Of a DNA stretch of 55,039 nt, positions 27,468 to 39,531 are shown piece after piece. The stretch's first letter is position 1. Each line of letters starts with the position of its first letter. Position numbers and translations under genes: made by a program. Source of the stretch: Anaeromyxobacter sp. (GTDB taxonomy: Bacteria > Myxococcota > Myxococcia > Myxococcales > Anaeromyxobacteraceae); the NCBI GenBank assembly GCA_025360965.1, contig JANYBC010000077.1:1-55039 (forward strand), given 5' to 3'. The notes below the pieces were generated by a model. It was given only the letters and a program-made list of their open reading frames with translations. It made no database searches and was not told the origin of the DNA.

Positions 27468-28916
27468 GTGCGCAAGGTCCTGATCGTCGACGACGAGAGC
27501 TCGATCCGCTTCGTGCTGGCTCGCACCTGCGAGCGGGCCGGGGTCCCGTACGAGGAGGCCGGCAGCGCCGAGGAGGCGCGGGTCAAGCTGCGGGCGCTCG
27601 GCACCGGCCCGGCCGGCATCGGCCTGCTGCTGCTCGACGTGCGGCTGCCCGGCGACGACGGCCTGAAGCTGCTCGGCGAGGTCGCCGGCCGCTCCAACTC
27701 GCCCTTCGTGGTGGTGATGACGGCCGAGGACACCATGCGCACCGCCGTCGAGGCGATGAAGCGCGGCGCCGCCGACTACCTCGGGAAGCCCTTCGACCTG
27801 GCCCGCGTCGAGCGGATCATCCTCGACCTCACCGCCGCGCCCATCGAGAACGGCGACGCCGAGGCCACCGGCCACCTCGAGGAGCGCAGCGAGCCGGCCG
27901 CCGCGCCGCGCCACTTCCGCGACGTGGCGCTCCCCGAGACGCTGGTGGGCCGCTCCTCGGCCATGATCGATGTCTTCAAGGAGGTGGGCCGGGTGGCCCG
28001 CACCGAGATGACCGTGCTGCTGATGGGCGAGTCGGGGACCGGCAAGGAGCTGGTGGCTCGCGCCGTCCACTCCAACTCGGCCCGCTCCACCGGCCCCTTC
28101 ATCACCGTCAACATGGCGGCGCTGCCCCGCGACCTGATCGAGAGCGAGCTCTACGGCCACGAGAAGGGCTCCTTCACCGGCGCGGTGGAGCGCCGCCCGG
28201 GCAAGTTCGAGCTGGCCAGCGGCGGCACGCTCTTCCTCGACGAGATCGGCGAGCTGCCGATCGAGCTGCAGGCCAAGCTGCTGCGGGTGCTGCAGGAGCG
28301 CGAGATCGACCGGGTGGGCGGCTCGCGGGCCCTCCCCGTCGACGTCCGGGTGGTGGCCGCCACCAACGCCGACCTGGCCCGCTCGGTCGAGGAGGGGCGC
28401 TTCCGCCGCGACCTCTACTACCGGCTGGCGGTGGTGCCGGTGCGGCTGCCGCCGCTGCGCGAGCGCGAGGCCGACGTGGTGCTGCTGGCCCGCCACTTCC
28501 TGGCCCGCTACGGCCAGCAGCTCAAGGGCCGGGCCGTCGCCCTCGGCAAGGACGCCGAGGCGATGCTGCTCTCGCACCCCTGGCCGGGAAACGTCCGCGA
28601 GCTGCAGAACGTCATCCAGCGCGCCCTGCTCAAGCTCAACGGCTCGCGCATCGGCGCCGCCGAGCTCTCCGGCCTGCTGCCGGCCGCCGCCGCCGCCGCC
28701 GAGCGCGGCCTCTCCGGCCTGGTCCACTCCATGCTCGACGGCACCGAGCCCGATGGGGGCCGCTACCAGGCCGCCATCGAGGCGGTGGAGCGGCCGCTGA
28801 TCGCCGCCGCCATGGCCCGCACCAAGGGGAACCAGCTGCGGGCCGCCGAGCTGCTGGGGATGAACCGGAACACGCTGCGCGAGCGGATGCGGGCGCTCGG
28901 AATGAAACCCCGATAG
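27468..28916 (+). CDS. ntrC: Sigma-54-dependent response regulator NtrC
   Basis: The product has 482 residues. The receiver (1-120) has Asp8-Asp9, acceptor Asp57 ([13 protein letters not shown]) and a Lys in YLGKPF. The AAA+ domain (about 155-390) has Walker A GESGTGKE, the sigma-54 contact loop at 234-239 and Walker [13 protein letters not shown]-terminal Fis-type helix-turn-helix ([20 protein letters not shown]) binds upstream enhancers. The contact loop reads GSFTGA instead of GAFTGA, a Ser substitution found in some active members. The GTG start at 27468 follows GAGGAG. Its expected targets include the two sigma-54 promoter candidates in this window. Confidence 0.93.
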   Translation: MRKVLIVDDESSIRFVLARTCERAGVPYEEAGSAEEARVKLRALGTGPAGIGLLLLDVRLPGDDGLKLLGEVAGRSNSPFVVVMTAEDTMRTAVEAMKRGAADYLGKPFDLARVERIILDLTAAPIENGDAEATGHLEERSEPAAAPRHFRDVALPETLVGRSSAMIDVFKEVGRVARTEMTVLLMGESGTGKELVARAVHSNSARSTGPFITVNMAALPRDLIESELYGHEKGSFTGAVERRPGKFELASGGTLFLDEIGELPIELQAKLLRVLQEREIDRVGGSRALPVDVRVVAATNADLARSVEEGRFRRDLYYRLAVVPVRLPPLREREADVVLLARHFLARYGQQLKGRAVALGKDAEAMLLSHPWPGNVRELQNVIQRALLKLNGSRIGAAELSGLLPAAAAAAERGLSGLVHSMLDGTEPDGGRYQAAIEAVERPLIAAAMARTKGNQLRAAELLGMNRNTLRERMRALGMKPR

Positions 28917-29017
28917 CTGCCCGCTTTTCTGGCAACATGCTGCTCGCTTCCAGGGCAGTGGCTGGTTGGTGCACCTTCTGGCGGCCCGGTTTCCCGGGCC
29001 TGGACAGTGGCGAAAAT

Positions 29018-29033
29018 CGGCACGGCGCGTGCT
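29018..29033 (+). promoter_or_regulatory. Sigma-54 promoter candidate for glnA
   Basis: CGGCACGGCGCGTGCT matches the consensus at GGCACG and TGC, with GG (29019-29020) and GC (29031-29032) 10 bases apart. Transcription would start near 29044, about 40 bases before the glnA ATG. It lies directly downstream of ntrC, as expected for an NtrC-activated glnA. Confidence 0.6.
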
Positions 29034-29082
29034 AACGATCCGGGTCGCAACCCCCCTCTCACACGTCGGAGAAAAGACCGCG

Positions 29083-30500
<1,418 letters not shown>

Positions 30501-30507
<7 letters not shown>

Positions 30508-31493
30508 AGCGCTTCCGCGACGCCACCGGCGGCCTGCCGCCGCTCTTCTGGTCGCTCTGGGCCGGGATGCTGGTCAACCGGCTGGCGTCGTTCGTCTTCG
30601 CCTTCCTGGCCTCGCTCAGCGGCGACATCTACCGGCCGGCGGCGCAGGCTGCGATCGCCGACATCGTCCCGGCCGCCGACCGGGCCCGCGCCTACGGGCT
30701 GGTCTACTGGGCCATCAACCTGGGCTGGGCCATCAGCCTCTCGGTGGCCGGCTTCGTGGCCGAGCGCTCCATGCTGGCGCTCTTCCTGGCCGACGCCGCC
30801 ACCTCGATCGGCTTCGCGGCCATCGTCTTCGCCCGCGTCCCCGAGACCCGCCCGGCGGACCTGCCGGTGACCCCGACCCTGCCCGGCCTGCGGCGCATCG
30901 CCGGCGACGGCCCGTTCCTGGTCTTCCTCGGCCTGCATTTGGTGGTGCTGCTGGTCTTCACGCAGTTCCAGCTGGCGGCGCCGCTCGACTACGCGGCCCA
31001 CGGCGTCGGCCCGCGCGGCTTCTCCCTGATCATGGCGCTCAACGGGGTCGGGGTGGTGGTGCTCCAGCCCCTGCTCTCGCCCCGGCTGCCGCGCCACGAC
31101 GGCGCCCGGGTGCTGGCCCTGTCGTCGTTGCTGATCGGCCTCGGCTTCGGCCTCAACGCCTTCGGCGGCTCGATCCCGGCCTACCTGGCCGGGGCCCTCC
31201 TCTATACCCTGGGTGAAGTGCTCGGCTTCCCGGTGGCCTCGGCCATCGTGGCCGACCTGGCCCCGCCCGACCTGCGCGGCCGCTACCAGGGGGCCTTCTC
31301 GATGGCCTGGGGGCTGGCCTTCACGCTCTCGCCGCTGCTGGGCGGCGAGGTGCTGCACCGCTTCGGCGGCGTCACCCTCTGGCTCGGCTGCCTCGCCGTC
31401 GGCGCGGGCGCGGCCCTCCTTCACCTGGCGGCCGGACCGGCTCGGCGGCGCCGGTTGGCGCAGGTGTCGCATGCTATGGTCGGCCCCCGATGA
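30501..31493 (+). CDS. MFS transporter with N-terminal internal deletion
   Basis: The product has 330 residues; relatives are usually near 410. The TTG start at 30501 overlaps the glnA stop by 7 bases. The N-terminus reads [17 protein letters not shown], the usual beginning of this exporter group, then jumps at about residue 32 to [17 protein letters not shown], which in relatives lies in the third or fourth helix. About 80-85 residues, including the A-motif loop between helices 2 and 3 (GxLADRxGRR type), are absent. The rest (ADLVP-like [19 protein letters not shown], later helices to the end) is intact and in frame. It is probably a remnant or altered transporter; activity is doubtful because the gating motif is missing. 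The stop overlaps the DUF4388 gene start. Confidence 0.75.
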
Positions 31494-32836
31494 GCGGCCC
31501 GCGCATCCTGGTCGTCGACGACAACGCCGAGCTGGTGGCCCTGCTGGCGCGCCTCATCAAGGGCGAGGGCTGGGAGCCGGTCACGGCGCTGCGTGGCCGC
31601 GCCGGGCTGGAGCTGATCACCACCCAGCCGCCGTCGGCCGCCGTCATCGACGTGCTCCTGCCCGACATGATGGGCTACGAGCTGGGCGCGGCGCTCAAGA
31701 AGGCCGGCGTCCCCTACGTCTTCATGTCCGGGGTCTTGAAGGGCGGCCGGGCCGCCAGCGACGCCAAGGCCCAGTACGGCGCCGCCGGCTACTTCGAGAA
31801 GCCGTTCACCGGCAAGAAGCTGATGGACGACCTGCGGGCCCTGCTCCCGGCCGCGCCGGTCGACCGCGCCTCGACGGCGCCGTCGCCCGAGACCCTGCTC
31901 GACTTCGACGTCGAGGTGGCCGTCGACACCGACGAGCCCATCGAGGCCCTGGAGCTGACCGGGCGGGTGGTGCTGACCGAGGGGGGCAAGGTCTCGGCGG
32001 TGCTGAGCGGCGAGACCATCACCGCCGCGCCGCTGCGCACCCCGCCGCAGGGCACGCCGGCCATGCCGCCGCCGCTGGCCGCCACCCCGGCGCTGCGCGA
32101 GGAGGCCCGCGCCGCCCGGCGCGCCGCCGAGCTGCCGCCGGCCGAGGGGAAGCTGGCCGAGAACCTGCCCGACCTGATCACCGCCTTCCACCTCGCCCAG
32201 CAGACCGGCGAGCTGACCATCCAGCGCGGCAAGGTGAAGAAGACCATCTACTTCGAGGCCGGCGTGCCCTGCTTCGCCATCTCCAACCTGGTGCCGGACC
32301 GCTTCGGCCCGTTCCTGCTCCGGGTCGGAAAGATCACCCCGGCGCAGCTCGAGCAGGTGCAGGCCATCGCCGACTCCACCAAGCGGCGCACCGGGGACAT
32401 ACTCCTTGAGCTCAAGCTGCTCAAGGAGACCGAGAAGCTCTACTTCATCGCCCAGCAGGTCAAGGCGATCGTCTACTCGCTCTTCGGCTGGGAGGACGGC
32501 GACTACCGGCTCCACTTCACCGACCGGGCCTCGACCCAGGCCATCAAGATCGACCTGCAGCCGGCCCACCTGATCACCCGGGGCATCAAGAAGCTCTACA
32601 AGCCGGAGCGGCTCTACCGGCTGGTCTCGCAGGAGGACCGGCTCATCCCCACGCCGCAGCCGGCCTACGGCCTGCACGAGGTGGAGCTCGAGCGCTGGGA
32701 GGCCGAGCTGCTGCCGCGCGTCGACGGCACCCGCAGCGTCTCCGAGCTGACCGCCATCGCCAGGCGGCCCGAGCACGTGATCTACGGCTTCCTCTACGGG
32801 ATGATGGCCCTCAAGATCCTGGAGCGCCGGGTCTAG
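31490..32836 (+). CDS. Response regulator with DUF4388 (PATAN-like) domain
   Basis: The product has 448 residues. Residues 1-120 are a receiver with Asp10-Asp11, acceptor Asp54 (AVIDVLLPDMMGYE) and Lys in YFEKPF. A Pro/Ala-rich linker (about 120-220) leads to DUF4388 (about 225-330: LITAFHLAQQTGELTIQRGK, IYFEAGVPCFA) and a further helical region ending at the C-terminus (VIYGFLYGMMALKILERRV). DUF4388 proteins are abundant in Myxococcota and Geobacter-type bacteria and are linked to motility and polarity signalling. The ATG overlaps the MFS stop (ATGA). It converges on nagZ with 17 bases between the stops. Confidence 0.88.
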   Translation: MSGPRILVVDDNAELVALLARLIKGEGWEPVTALRGRAGLELITTQPPSAAVIDVLLPDMMGYELGAALKKAGVPYVFMSGVLKGGRAASDAKAQYGAAGYFEKPFTGKKLMDDLRALLPAAPVDRASTAPSPETLLDFDVEVAVDTDEPIEALELTGRVVLTEGGKVSAVLSGETITAAPLRTPPQGTPAMPPPLAATPALREEARAARRAAELPPAEGKLAENLPDLITAFHLAQQTGELTIQRGKVKKTIYFEAGVPCFAISNLVPDRFGPFLLRVGKITPAQLEQVQAIADSTKRRTGDILLELKLLKETEKLYFIAQQVKAIVYSLFGWEDGDYRLHFTDRASTQAIKIDLQPAHLITRGIKKLYKPERLYRLVSQEDRLIPTPQPAYGLHEVELERWEAELLPRVDGTRSVSELTAIARRPEHVIYGFLYGMMALKILERRV

Positions 32837-32853
32837 CCGCTCGCTGCTGGCCG

Positions 32854-33954
32854 CTAGCCGCCGGTCGGATCGCGGCCGGCCCGCCCCACCTCGCCGAGCC
32901 GCTCCACCAGCGCCAGGTGCTCGGCGGTGCGCAGGGAGCCCCGCACCCGCCCGAGCTCGGCCGGCGGACCGGCCCAGCGCAGCAGCCGCGCCACCTGCCT
33001 CGAGGCCTCGCCGAGCCGAGCCGCCGGCAGCTGCCCGCCCTCGACGGCGCGCCGCAGGGCGTCGATGGCCCGGTGTTGCAGGGCCGGCGTGCGGCAGACC
33101 AGCAGCTGGTCGACGCCGGCCGCCACCGCCCCCGGCGCCGCCTCCTCGATGGCCACGGTGGCCGAGATCGCTCCCATCTCCAGGTCGTCCGAGACGCAGG
33201 CCCCCTCGAAGCCGCAGGTCTCGCGCAGCAGGCGCAGCACCGGCGGTGAGAGCGTGGCCGGGCGGACCGGGTCGAGCGGCTCGAAGACCACGTGGGCTGT
33301 CATCACCGCCGCCACCCCGGCGCGAGCCAGCGCCGTGAAGGGCGGGAGCTCCACCGAGCGCAGCCGCTCGAGCGGGTGCGGCAGCCGCGGCAGCACCAGG
33401 TGGGAGTCCTGGCTGGTGTCGCCGTGGCCGGGGAAGTGCTTGGCGCAGGCCGCCACCCCGGCCGACTGGAGGCCGCGGGCCAGCGCCGCCCCGAGCCGCC
33501 CCACCCGCTCCGGGTCGGCCGAGAAGGCCCGGTCGCCGATGACCGGGTTCCGCGGGTTGGTGTCGACGTCGACGACCGGCGCGTAATCCTGGTCGATGCC
33601 GACGGCGCGCAGCTCACGCCCCAGCAGCGCCCCCAGGTCGAAGGCCAGCCGCTCGTCGCCGGCCTCGCCGAGCCGGCGCATGGGGGGCAGCTCGGTGAAG
33701 CCGTGGCCGGCGCGCAGCCGCGCCACCCGCCCGCCCTCCTGGTCGATGGAGATGAGCAGCGGCCGGCCGGCGGCCCGCTTCAGCGCCCCGACCAGCGCCG
33801 CCACCTGCTCGGCGTCGACCAGGTTGCGCGCGAAGAGGATCACCCCGCCGACGCCGCGCCGGATCAGCTCCAGCACCTCGGGCGAGGGGCTGGTCCCGTC
33901 GAAGCCGACGCAGAGCAGGCCGGCCACCTGGCGGTCGAGGTCCATGGCCGTCAC
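32854..33954 (-). CDS. nagZ: Beta-N-acetylhexosaminidase NagZ (GH3)
   Basis: The product has 366 residues. The GH3 signature KHFPGHGDTSQDSH (about 172-185) carries the general-acid His, and the nucleophile Asp is near residue 256 in VSDDLEMGA. DQEGGRVARL and DYAPVVDV are further family motifs. NagZ removes N-acetylglucosamine from anhydromuropeptides during cell-wall recycling. No signal peptide is present, as in cytoplasmic NagZ. The GTG start at 33954 overlaps the stop of the BatA-like gene (GTGA); an ATG at 33945 is an alternative. It is the last gene of the six-gene operon, which ties peptidoglycan turnover to the MoxR cluster. Confidence 0.93.
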   Translation of the reverse strand: MTAMDLDRQVAGLLCVGFDGTSPSPEVLELIRRGVGGVILFARNLVDAEQVAALVGALKRAAGRPLLISIDQEGGRVARLRAGHGFTELPPMRRLGEAGDERLAFDLGALLGRELRAVGIDQDYAPVVDVDTNPRNPVIGDRAFSADPERVGRLGAALARGLQSAGVAACAKHFPGHGDTSQDSHLVLPRLPHPLERLRSVELPPFTALARAGVAAVMTAHVVFEPLDPVRPATLSPPVLRLLRETCGFEGACVSDDLEMGAISATVAIEEAAPGAVAAGVDQLLVCRTPALQHRAIDALRRAVEGGQLPAARLGEASRQVARLLRWAGPPAELGRVRGSLRTAEHLALVERLGEVGRAGRDPTGG

Positions 33955-36071
33955 GATAGCAGCGCCGACTCGGCCAGGAAGAGGGCCACCGCCAGCGCCA
34001 GCAGCATCGACCAGAGCGGCAGGCCCGGACCGGCCGGCGCCGCACCGCCCTGCCCGTCGACCCGCGCGGTGGCCTCACCGCCGAGCCAGGCGGTCAGCGC
34101 GGCCGGCTCGAGCCGGCGGGTGTCGGCCTCGCGCGCGTCGATGACCGCCGCGAAGGCCAGCCCGGCCTCGACCCGCGTGGCCCCCCGCTCCTCCACCTGC
34201 ACCTGCCAGGCCCCGGGCTGACGCACCGTGAAGGTCAGGTCGCTGCCGCCGTCGGGCGCGACCGCCGTCGCCGCGCCCAGGTCGCGCGCCGGCCGGGCCA
34301 CGCCGTCCGGGCCGACCAGCGCCGAGAGCCGCCGCCCCGGCCCGAGGTGGAGGGTGCGCGGCGAGCCGACCACGGTGGGCGGGTCGCGCCGGTCGTCGAG
34401 CGCGCCGGAGAGCCAGCCGGCCACGCGCTGCATGGCCGGGAGGAAGCTGGTGCGCAGCGGCCAGTCGGTCCACTCGCGATCGACGGTCGAGGTGTAGAGC
34501 AGCACCCGCCCGCTGCCGCGCCGGGCCTCGACCAGCGCCGGGGCGCCGTCCTCGAAGGCGGCCAGCACCACCGGCGGCTCGCCGCGCCCGGCCGGCCGGG
34601 TGAGCATGTAGCGCTGGAAGCGCGCCCCGCTCAGCCCCTCGCGGGCCTCGCCGGTGAAGACCGCCAGCGCCGGATGCGACTCGTCGAGGCGGGCCAGGGT
34701 GGTGGCCGCGGTCTTCACGAGGTGGAGCGGCTGCGGCAGGAGGGGTCCGAGCTCGCGGTTGGTGGCGTCCGGGTCGACCTGGTCGCCCATGGAGAGGAAG
34801 AGCCCGCCGCCGGCCTGCACGAAGGCCTCCAGATCGGCGGCGCGGGTGCCGACCGATCGGACGTTGAGCAGCAGCACCACGTCGAAGGCGTGCAGGTCGG
34901 CGCTGCCGAGGGCCTCGGCGTCGATGAGCGTGGGGCGGACCGGCGAGGCGGCCGAGCCGAGCGCCGCCTCGACGAACCAGGCCTCGTCGCGCAGCTTGAC
35001 GGGCGAGGGGGCCCCGTCAACCACCAGCGCCCTGACCTCGCGCGGCACCCGCAGCGCCAGGGTCCGCTGGTCGTCGAGCGTCAGGCCGTCGGCCGGGAGC
35101 GAGGCGGTCAGCAGCGCCGGTCCGCCGGCGGCGAAGGCGTGCGAGAAGGTCTTGCGGACGCTGCCGCCCGGCGGCAGGTCGAGGAAGGCGCGCACCGGCG
35201 GGCGCGAGTCGCCGGCGGCGCGCAGCGTGAGCGAGACCTCGCCGGCCCGCTCGGCCCCGGCGTTCAGCACCGTGACGGTGACCCGGTAGCCGCGCGGCCC
35301 GACCGCCGCGTCCGGCTCGGCGGTGAGCTCGGTCACCGCCAGGTTGGGGAGCGCCGCGCCGCGGGCCACGTCGACCACCTCCACCTCGGGCCGGACCGGC
35401 TTCCCGTCCGGGCCGGGCAGCTGCGGCGGCGCCGCGTCGAGCCGCCAGGCCGAGGCGGTCAGGTCGGTCACCACCACGATCTTCTTCCCGAGCCGCTCCT
35501 GCCCGCGCCCCATCCCGAGCCCCTGCGCCGCCGCGGCCAGGCAGCTCACCAGGTCGGCGCGCAGCGCGGTCGGCTGAGCCTCGGCCAGCAACTGGCGCGC
35601 CGCCAGCCGGTCGAAGGAAGGAGCCACCGCCACCGGCGCCCCGCCGTCGCAGAGCAGCGCCGCCACCGGGTCCTCCGGGCCGAGCCGGGTGAGCGCCGAG
35701 AGCGCCTCGCGCCGGCCGCGCTCGAAGAGGGTCTCGCCGCCGAGCCGATAGCCCATCGAGGCGGAGGCGTCGAGCAGGATGACGGTGGCCGCCGGACCGG
35801 CGGTGGTGGCGGCCGCGGCGCCGGGCTGCTCGGCGCGCGGGCGGGCCAGGGCCAGGGCCACCGCCGCCAGCACCAGGGTGCGGGCCAGGAAGAGCAGGAG
35901 CCGGCGCAGCTTGAGGCGCCGCTCGGTCTGGCGCCGGGCCCGCACCACGAACTCGAAGGCCGGGAAGGCCAGCGGTCGCGGGCGCCGCCGGAAGAAGAGG
36001 TGGATCAGCAGCGGCAGCGAGGCCGCGCCCAACCCCCAGAGCAGCGCCGGATCGAGAAATGAAAGACTCAC
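33951..36071 (-). CDS. BatA-like membrane protein with VWA and C-terminal helix
   Basis: The product has 706 residues from a GTG at 36071 that overlaps the DUF58 stop. The BatA N-terminus is plain: FLDPALLWGLGAASLPLLIH, a first helix, then RRRPRPLAFPAFEF. A second helix follows (about 47-68: LLLFLARTLVLAAVALALA). A VWA domain comes next with LLDASASMG, a close variant of the MIDAS DxSxS motif. Beta-sandwich segments and a glutamine-amidotransferase-like region (about 340-540: FDVVLLLNVRSVG, GGGLFLSMGDQVD) precede a final membrane helix (LPLWSMLLALAVALFLAESA). Members work with MoxR and DUF58 proteins as membrane scaffolds in envelope integrity or stress systems. Confidence 0.87.
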   Translation of the reverse strand: MSLSFLDPALLWGLGAASLPLLIHLFFRRRPRPLAFPAFEFVVRARRQTERRLKLRRLLLFLARTLVLAAVALALARPRAEQPGAAAATTAGPAATVILLDASASMGYRLGGETLFERGRREALSALTRLGPEDPVAALLCDGGAPVAVAPSFDRLAARQLLAEAQPTALRADLVSCLAAAAQGLGMGRGQERLGKKIVVVTDLTASAWRLDAAPPQLPGPDGKPVRPEVEVVDVARGAALPNLAVTELTAEPDAAVGPRGYRVTVTVLNAGAERAGEVSLTLRAAGDSRPPVRAFLDLPPGGSVRKTFSHAFAAGGPALLTASLPADGLTLDDQRTLALRVPREVRALVVDGAPSPVKLRDEAWFVEAALGSAASPVRPTLIDAEALGSADLHAFDVVLLLNVRSVGTRAADLEAFVQAGGGLFLSMGDQVDPDATNRELGPLLPQPLHLVKTAATTLARLDESHPALAVFTGEAREGLSGARFQRYMLTRPAGRGEPPVVLAAFEDGAPALVEARRGSGRVLLYTSTVDREWTDWPLRTSFLPAMQRVAGWLSGALDDRRDPPTVVGSPRTLHLGPGRRLSALVGPDGVARPARDLGAATAVAPDGGSDLTFTVRQPGAWQVQVEERGATRVEAGLAFAAVIDAREADTRRLEPAALTAWLGGEATARVDGQGGAAPAGPGLPLWSMLLALAVALFLAESALLS

Positions 36072-36970
36072 GCGGCGCTGCGCTCCCGCCGCGCCAGGAA
36101 CGGCAGCAGCACCTCGTCGAGGGGCCGGTCGGTGCGGCAGAGCGTGTAGTCGAGGTCGGCCTCGGCGCACTCGCGCTTGAGCTGCGCCAGCCACCCTTCC
36201 ATCAGCTTCAGGTAGCCCTTCTTCACCTCGCGGCCGACCGCCTCGACCTCGCGGCCGTCCTCCATCGACTGGAAGAGGGTCGGCTCCTCGAAGGGGAACT
36301 CGAGCTCGGCCGGATCGAGCAGGTGGAAGACGGTCACCTCGTGGCCGCGGCGCGAGAGCTGGGCCAGCCGCCGGAGCAGCGCCTGGTCCTCGTCGAAGAG
36401 GTCGGAGAGCACCACCACGGCCGAGCGGCGTGGGGCGTGCTCCACCAGCCAGTCGAGGGCGGCGGCGAGCCGGGTCGGGCCGGCCGGCGTGGCGGCCTGC
36501 AGCGCGTCGAGGATGGGGAGCAGGTGGCCGGCCGAGGCCCGTGGCGGGATGGCCTTGACGACGCTGCCGCCGCAGAGCAGCAGTCCGGCGGCGTCGGCCT
36601 GCCGCACCAGCAGCCAGGCCAGCGAGGCGGCCAGCGCGGCGGCGTATTCCAGCTTGGTGAGCCGGCCCGGCGCCCCCTTCCAGCCCATCGAGCCGGAGCT
36701 GTCGACCACCAGCTGGCAGCGCAGGTTGGTCTCCTGCTCGAACTGCTTCACGTAGTACTTGTCGAACTTGCCGTAGGCCTTCCAGTCGATGCGCCGCACG
36801 TCGTCGCCGGGGGCGTACTCCTTGTGCTCGGCGAACTCGACCGACTGGCCGTGGTGCGGCGAGCGGTGCAGGCCGGAGAGGATCCCCTCGGTGACCGAGC
36901 GGACCCGCAGCCGCAGCGTCCCGAGCCGGGCCAGCACCTCCGGGTCGAGCAGCGGGCGCGGCGCGCTCAC
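36068..36970 (-). CDS. DUF58 domain protein with degenerate VWA fold
   Basis: The product has 300 residues. The diagnostic DUF58 motif DVRRIDWKAYGKFDKYYVKQ lies at about 57-76, followed by LVVDSSGSMGW, a MIDAS-like metal site (DSSGS). Residues about 185-300 continue the VWA fold (SAVVVLSDLFDED). There is no membrane segment, so it is probably cytoplasmic and recruited by the BatA-like partner. DUF58 proteins are regular companions of MoxR ATPases and are thought to link the ATPase to client proteins. The GTG start at 36970 lies 3 bases after the moxR stop. Confidence 0.9.
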   Translation of the reverse strand: MSAPRPLLDPEVLARLGTLRLRVRSVTEGILSGLHRSPHHGQSVEFAEHKEYAPGDDVRRIDWKAYGKFDKYYVKQFEQETNLRCQLVVDSSGSMGWKGAPGRLTKLEYAAALAASLAWLLVRQADAAGLLLCGGSVVKAIPPRASAGHLLPILDALQAATPAGPTRLAAALDWLVEHAPRRSAVVVLSDLFDEDQALLRRLAQLSRRGHEVTVFHLLDPAELEFPFEEPTLFQSMEDGREVEAVGREVKKGYLKLMEGWLAQLKRECAEADLDYTLCRTDRPLDEVLLPFLARRERSAA

Positions 36971-36973
36971 CGG

Positions 36974-37977
<1,004 letters not shown>

Positions 37978-37981
<4 letters not shown>

Positions 37982-39531
37982 GGCGTGGTGGGTCCCCTCT
38001 GCTGCTGCAGTATCTCCGCGAAGCGGCGCTCGCGCGAGGCGCCGGCCGGGTCCCCGAGCGGTTCGAGCGCGCGGGCCAGCCCGGCGTGGATCTCCGGGTC
38101 GAACGGGTCCTGCCGGTTGGCGAGCGTGAGCTGCTCCCGGGCACCGGCCCAGTCCTGCTTCTCCAGCTTGAGCTTGCCGAGCCGCACCCGCAGCGCGGCG
38201 TGGTCCGGGTTCCAGGTGAGCGCCTCGGCCAGCACCGCCCCCGCCTCGGCCTGCCGGCCGGTCTGGATGGCCACCACCGCGAACTGGTTGGCCAGCACCG
38301 CCACCCTGGCCCCGCCGCGATCGAGCGCCTTGCGGTACTCCTGCCGCGCCGCCACCGGCCGCCCCCGCTCGCGCAGCAGCTCACCGAGCCGGGCGAACTC
38401 GCGGGCCTTGGGGTCCTCGAGCTCGGCCCACTCGGCCCAGGGGCCGCCCAGCTTCGGATCGTCGATGAAGCGGAGCCGCTGCATGGCCTGGGCGCCGCCG
38501 CGCGGCAGCGGCCGGGTGACCAGGTGCCGCTTCCAGGCGGCCAGGAAGTCGAGCCAGGGCAGGCCGACCGCCACCGTGACCGCGGTGTCGACCGGCGTGC
38601 CGCCGGCCAGCAGCTCGAGCAGGCGCGAGAGCGCCGAGCTGCCGCCGCGCTCCACCATCAGCTCGACCGCCAGCACCACCTCGGCGAAGGCCAGCGCCGA
38701 CTGCTCCTGGGTCGGCAGCTTGGCCATCGAGGGGTGCATCTGCTCGAAGCTGACCAGCGTGCCCTTCTCGGCCGCGCGCCGCACCAGCGCCGCCGAGAAG
38801 GGCGAGAAGTCCTGCCCGCCGGCGCCGCGCCAGCGGGTCTCCAGCCACTTGGCCAGCCCCTCGTGGAGCCAGATGGGCGTGGCCGGCCCGGCCTTGCGCA
38901 TCACCGCGTAGTGGACGTACTCGTGGGCGGCGGTGTCGAGCCAGTCGTAGCCGGTGAAGAGCGCCTTGGGCGAGACCAGCATGAGCTTGTCGTACTTGCA
39001 CAGGGCGATGGTGCCGGAGGCGCGGATCTCGGCCTCGGTGAGCGTCGAGAGCCGGGCCAGGTCAGAGACCGAGCCGAGCACCTCGACCCGCACCTTCCCG
39101 GCCGGGGCCACGCCGAGGTCGGCGGCCAGCGCGGCGCGCTCGGCCTCGAGCGTCTCCAGCAGGTAGGGGACCAGCACCGCGTCCTTCCCCTTCGGGTAGG
39201 CGACGATGAAGTGCTCGCTCTCGACCTGCTCCTGGGTGCTGGCGAGCTCGCTGGCGGCGCGGGCCAGGCGCAGCAAGACCGACTGCCCGGCGCCGGGGGT
39301 GGCCGCCTCCAGCAGCGTCACTGCCTCCTGGTAGCGGTGCTGGTAGAAGCGGAGCTCGCCGAGGGCCCGGCGCGCCGAGGGGTCGTCGGGCAGGGCCAGG
39401 GCCGCCGCCTCGATGATCGGGCCGGCCCCGGCCAGGTCCTCCTCCTGCAGCCGGCGCAGGGCGGCGGAGTGGTCGGCGGGGGTCGCCGCGAGCGAGAGCG
39501 CCAGCAGGGCGGAGATCAGCGGGGGGATCAC
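37978..39531 (-). CDS. Exported gluzincin-type peptidase with TPR repeats
   Basis: The product has 517 residues. A leader ([16 protein letters not shown]) precedes TPR-like helices (about 24-95). A peptidase_MA-like domain spans about 105-330 with HEYVH at 203-207 and WLHEGLAKW, where Glu224 is the expected third zinc ligand of an HExxH...E enzyme. More TPR repeats fill about 375-500. It is therefore an extracytoplasmic zinc peptidase with protein-binding repeats on both sides. Position between the DUF4175 and moxR genes, with 4-base overlaps on both sides, puts it inside the envelope complex encoded by the operon. A substrate cannot be inferred. Confidence 0.83.

Noticed and set aside
28931-28945. 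TGGCAACATGCTGC upstream of glnA as a sigma-54 promoter
   Set aside because: GG and GC are 9 rather than 10 bases apart; the element at 29018 has correct spacing and a better position.
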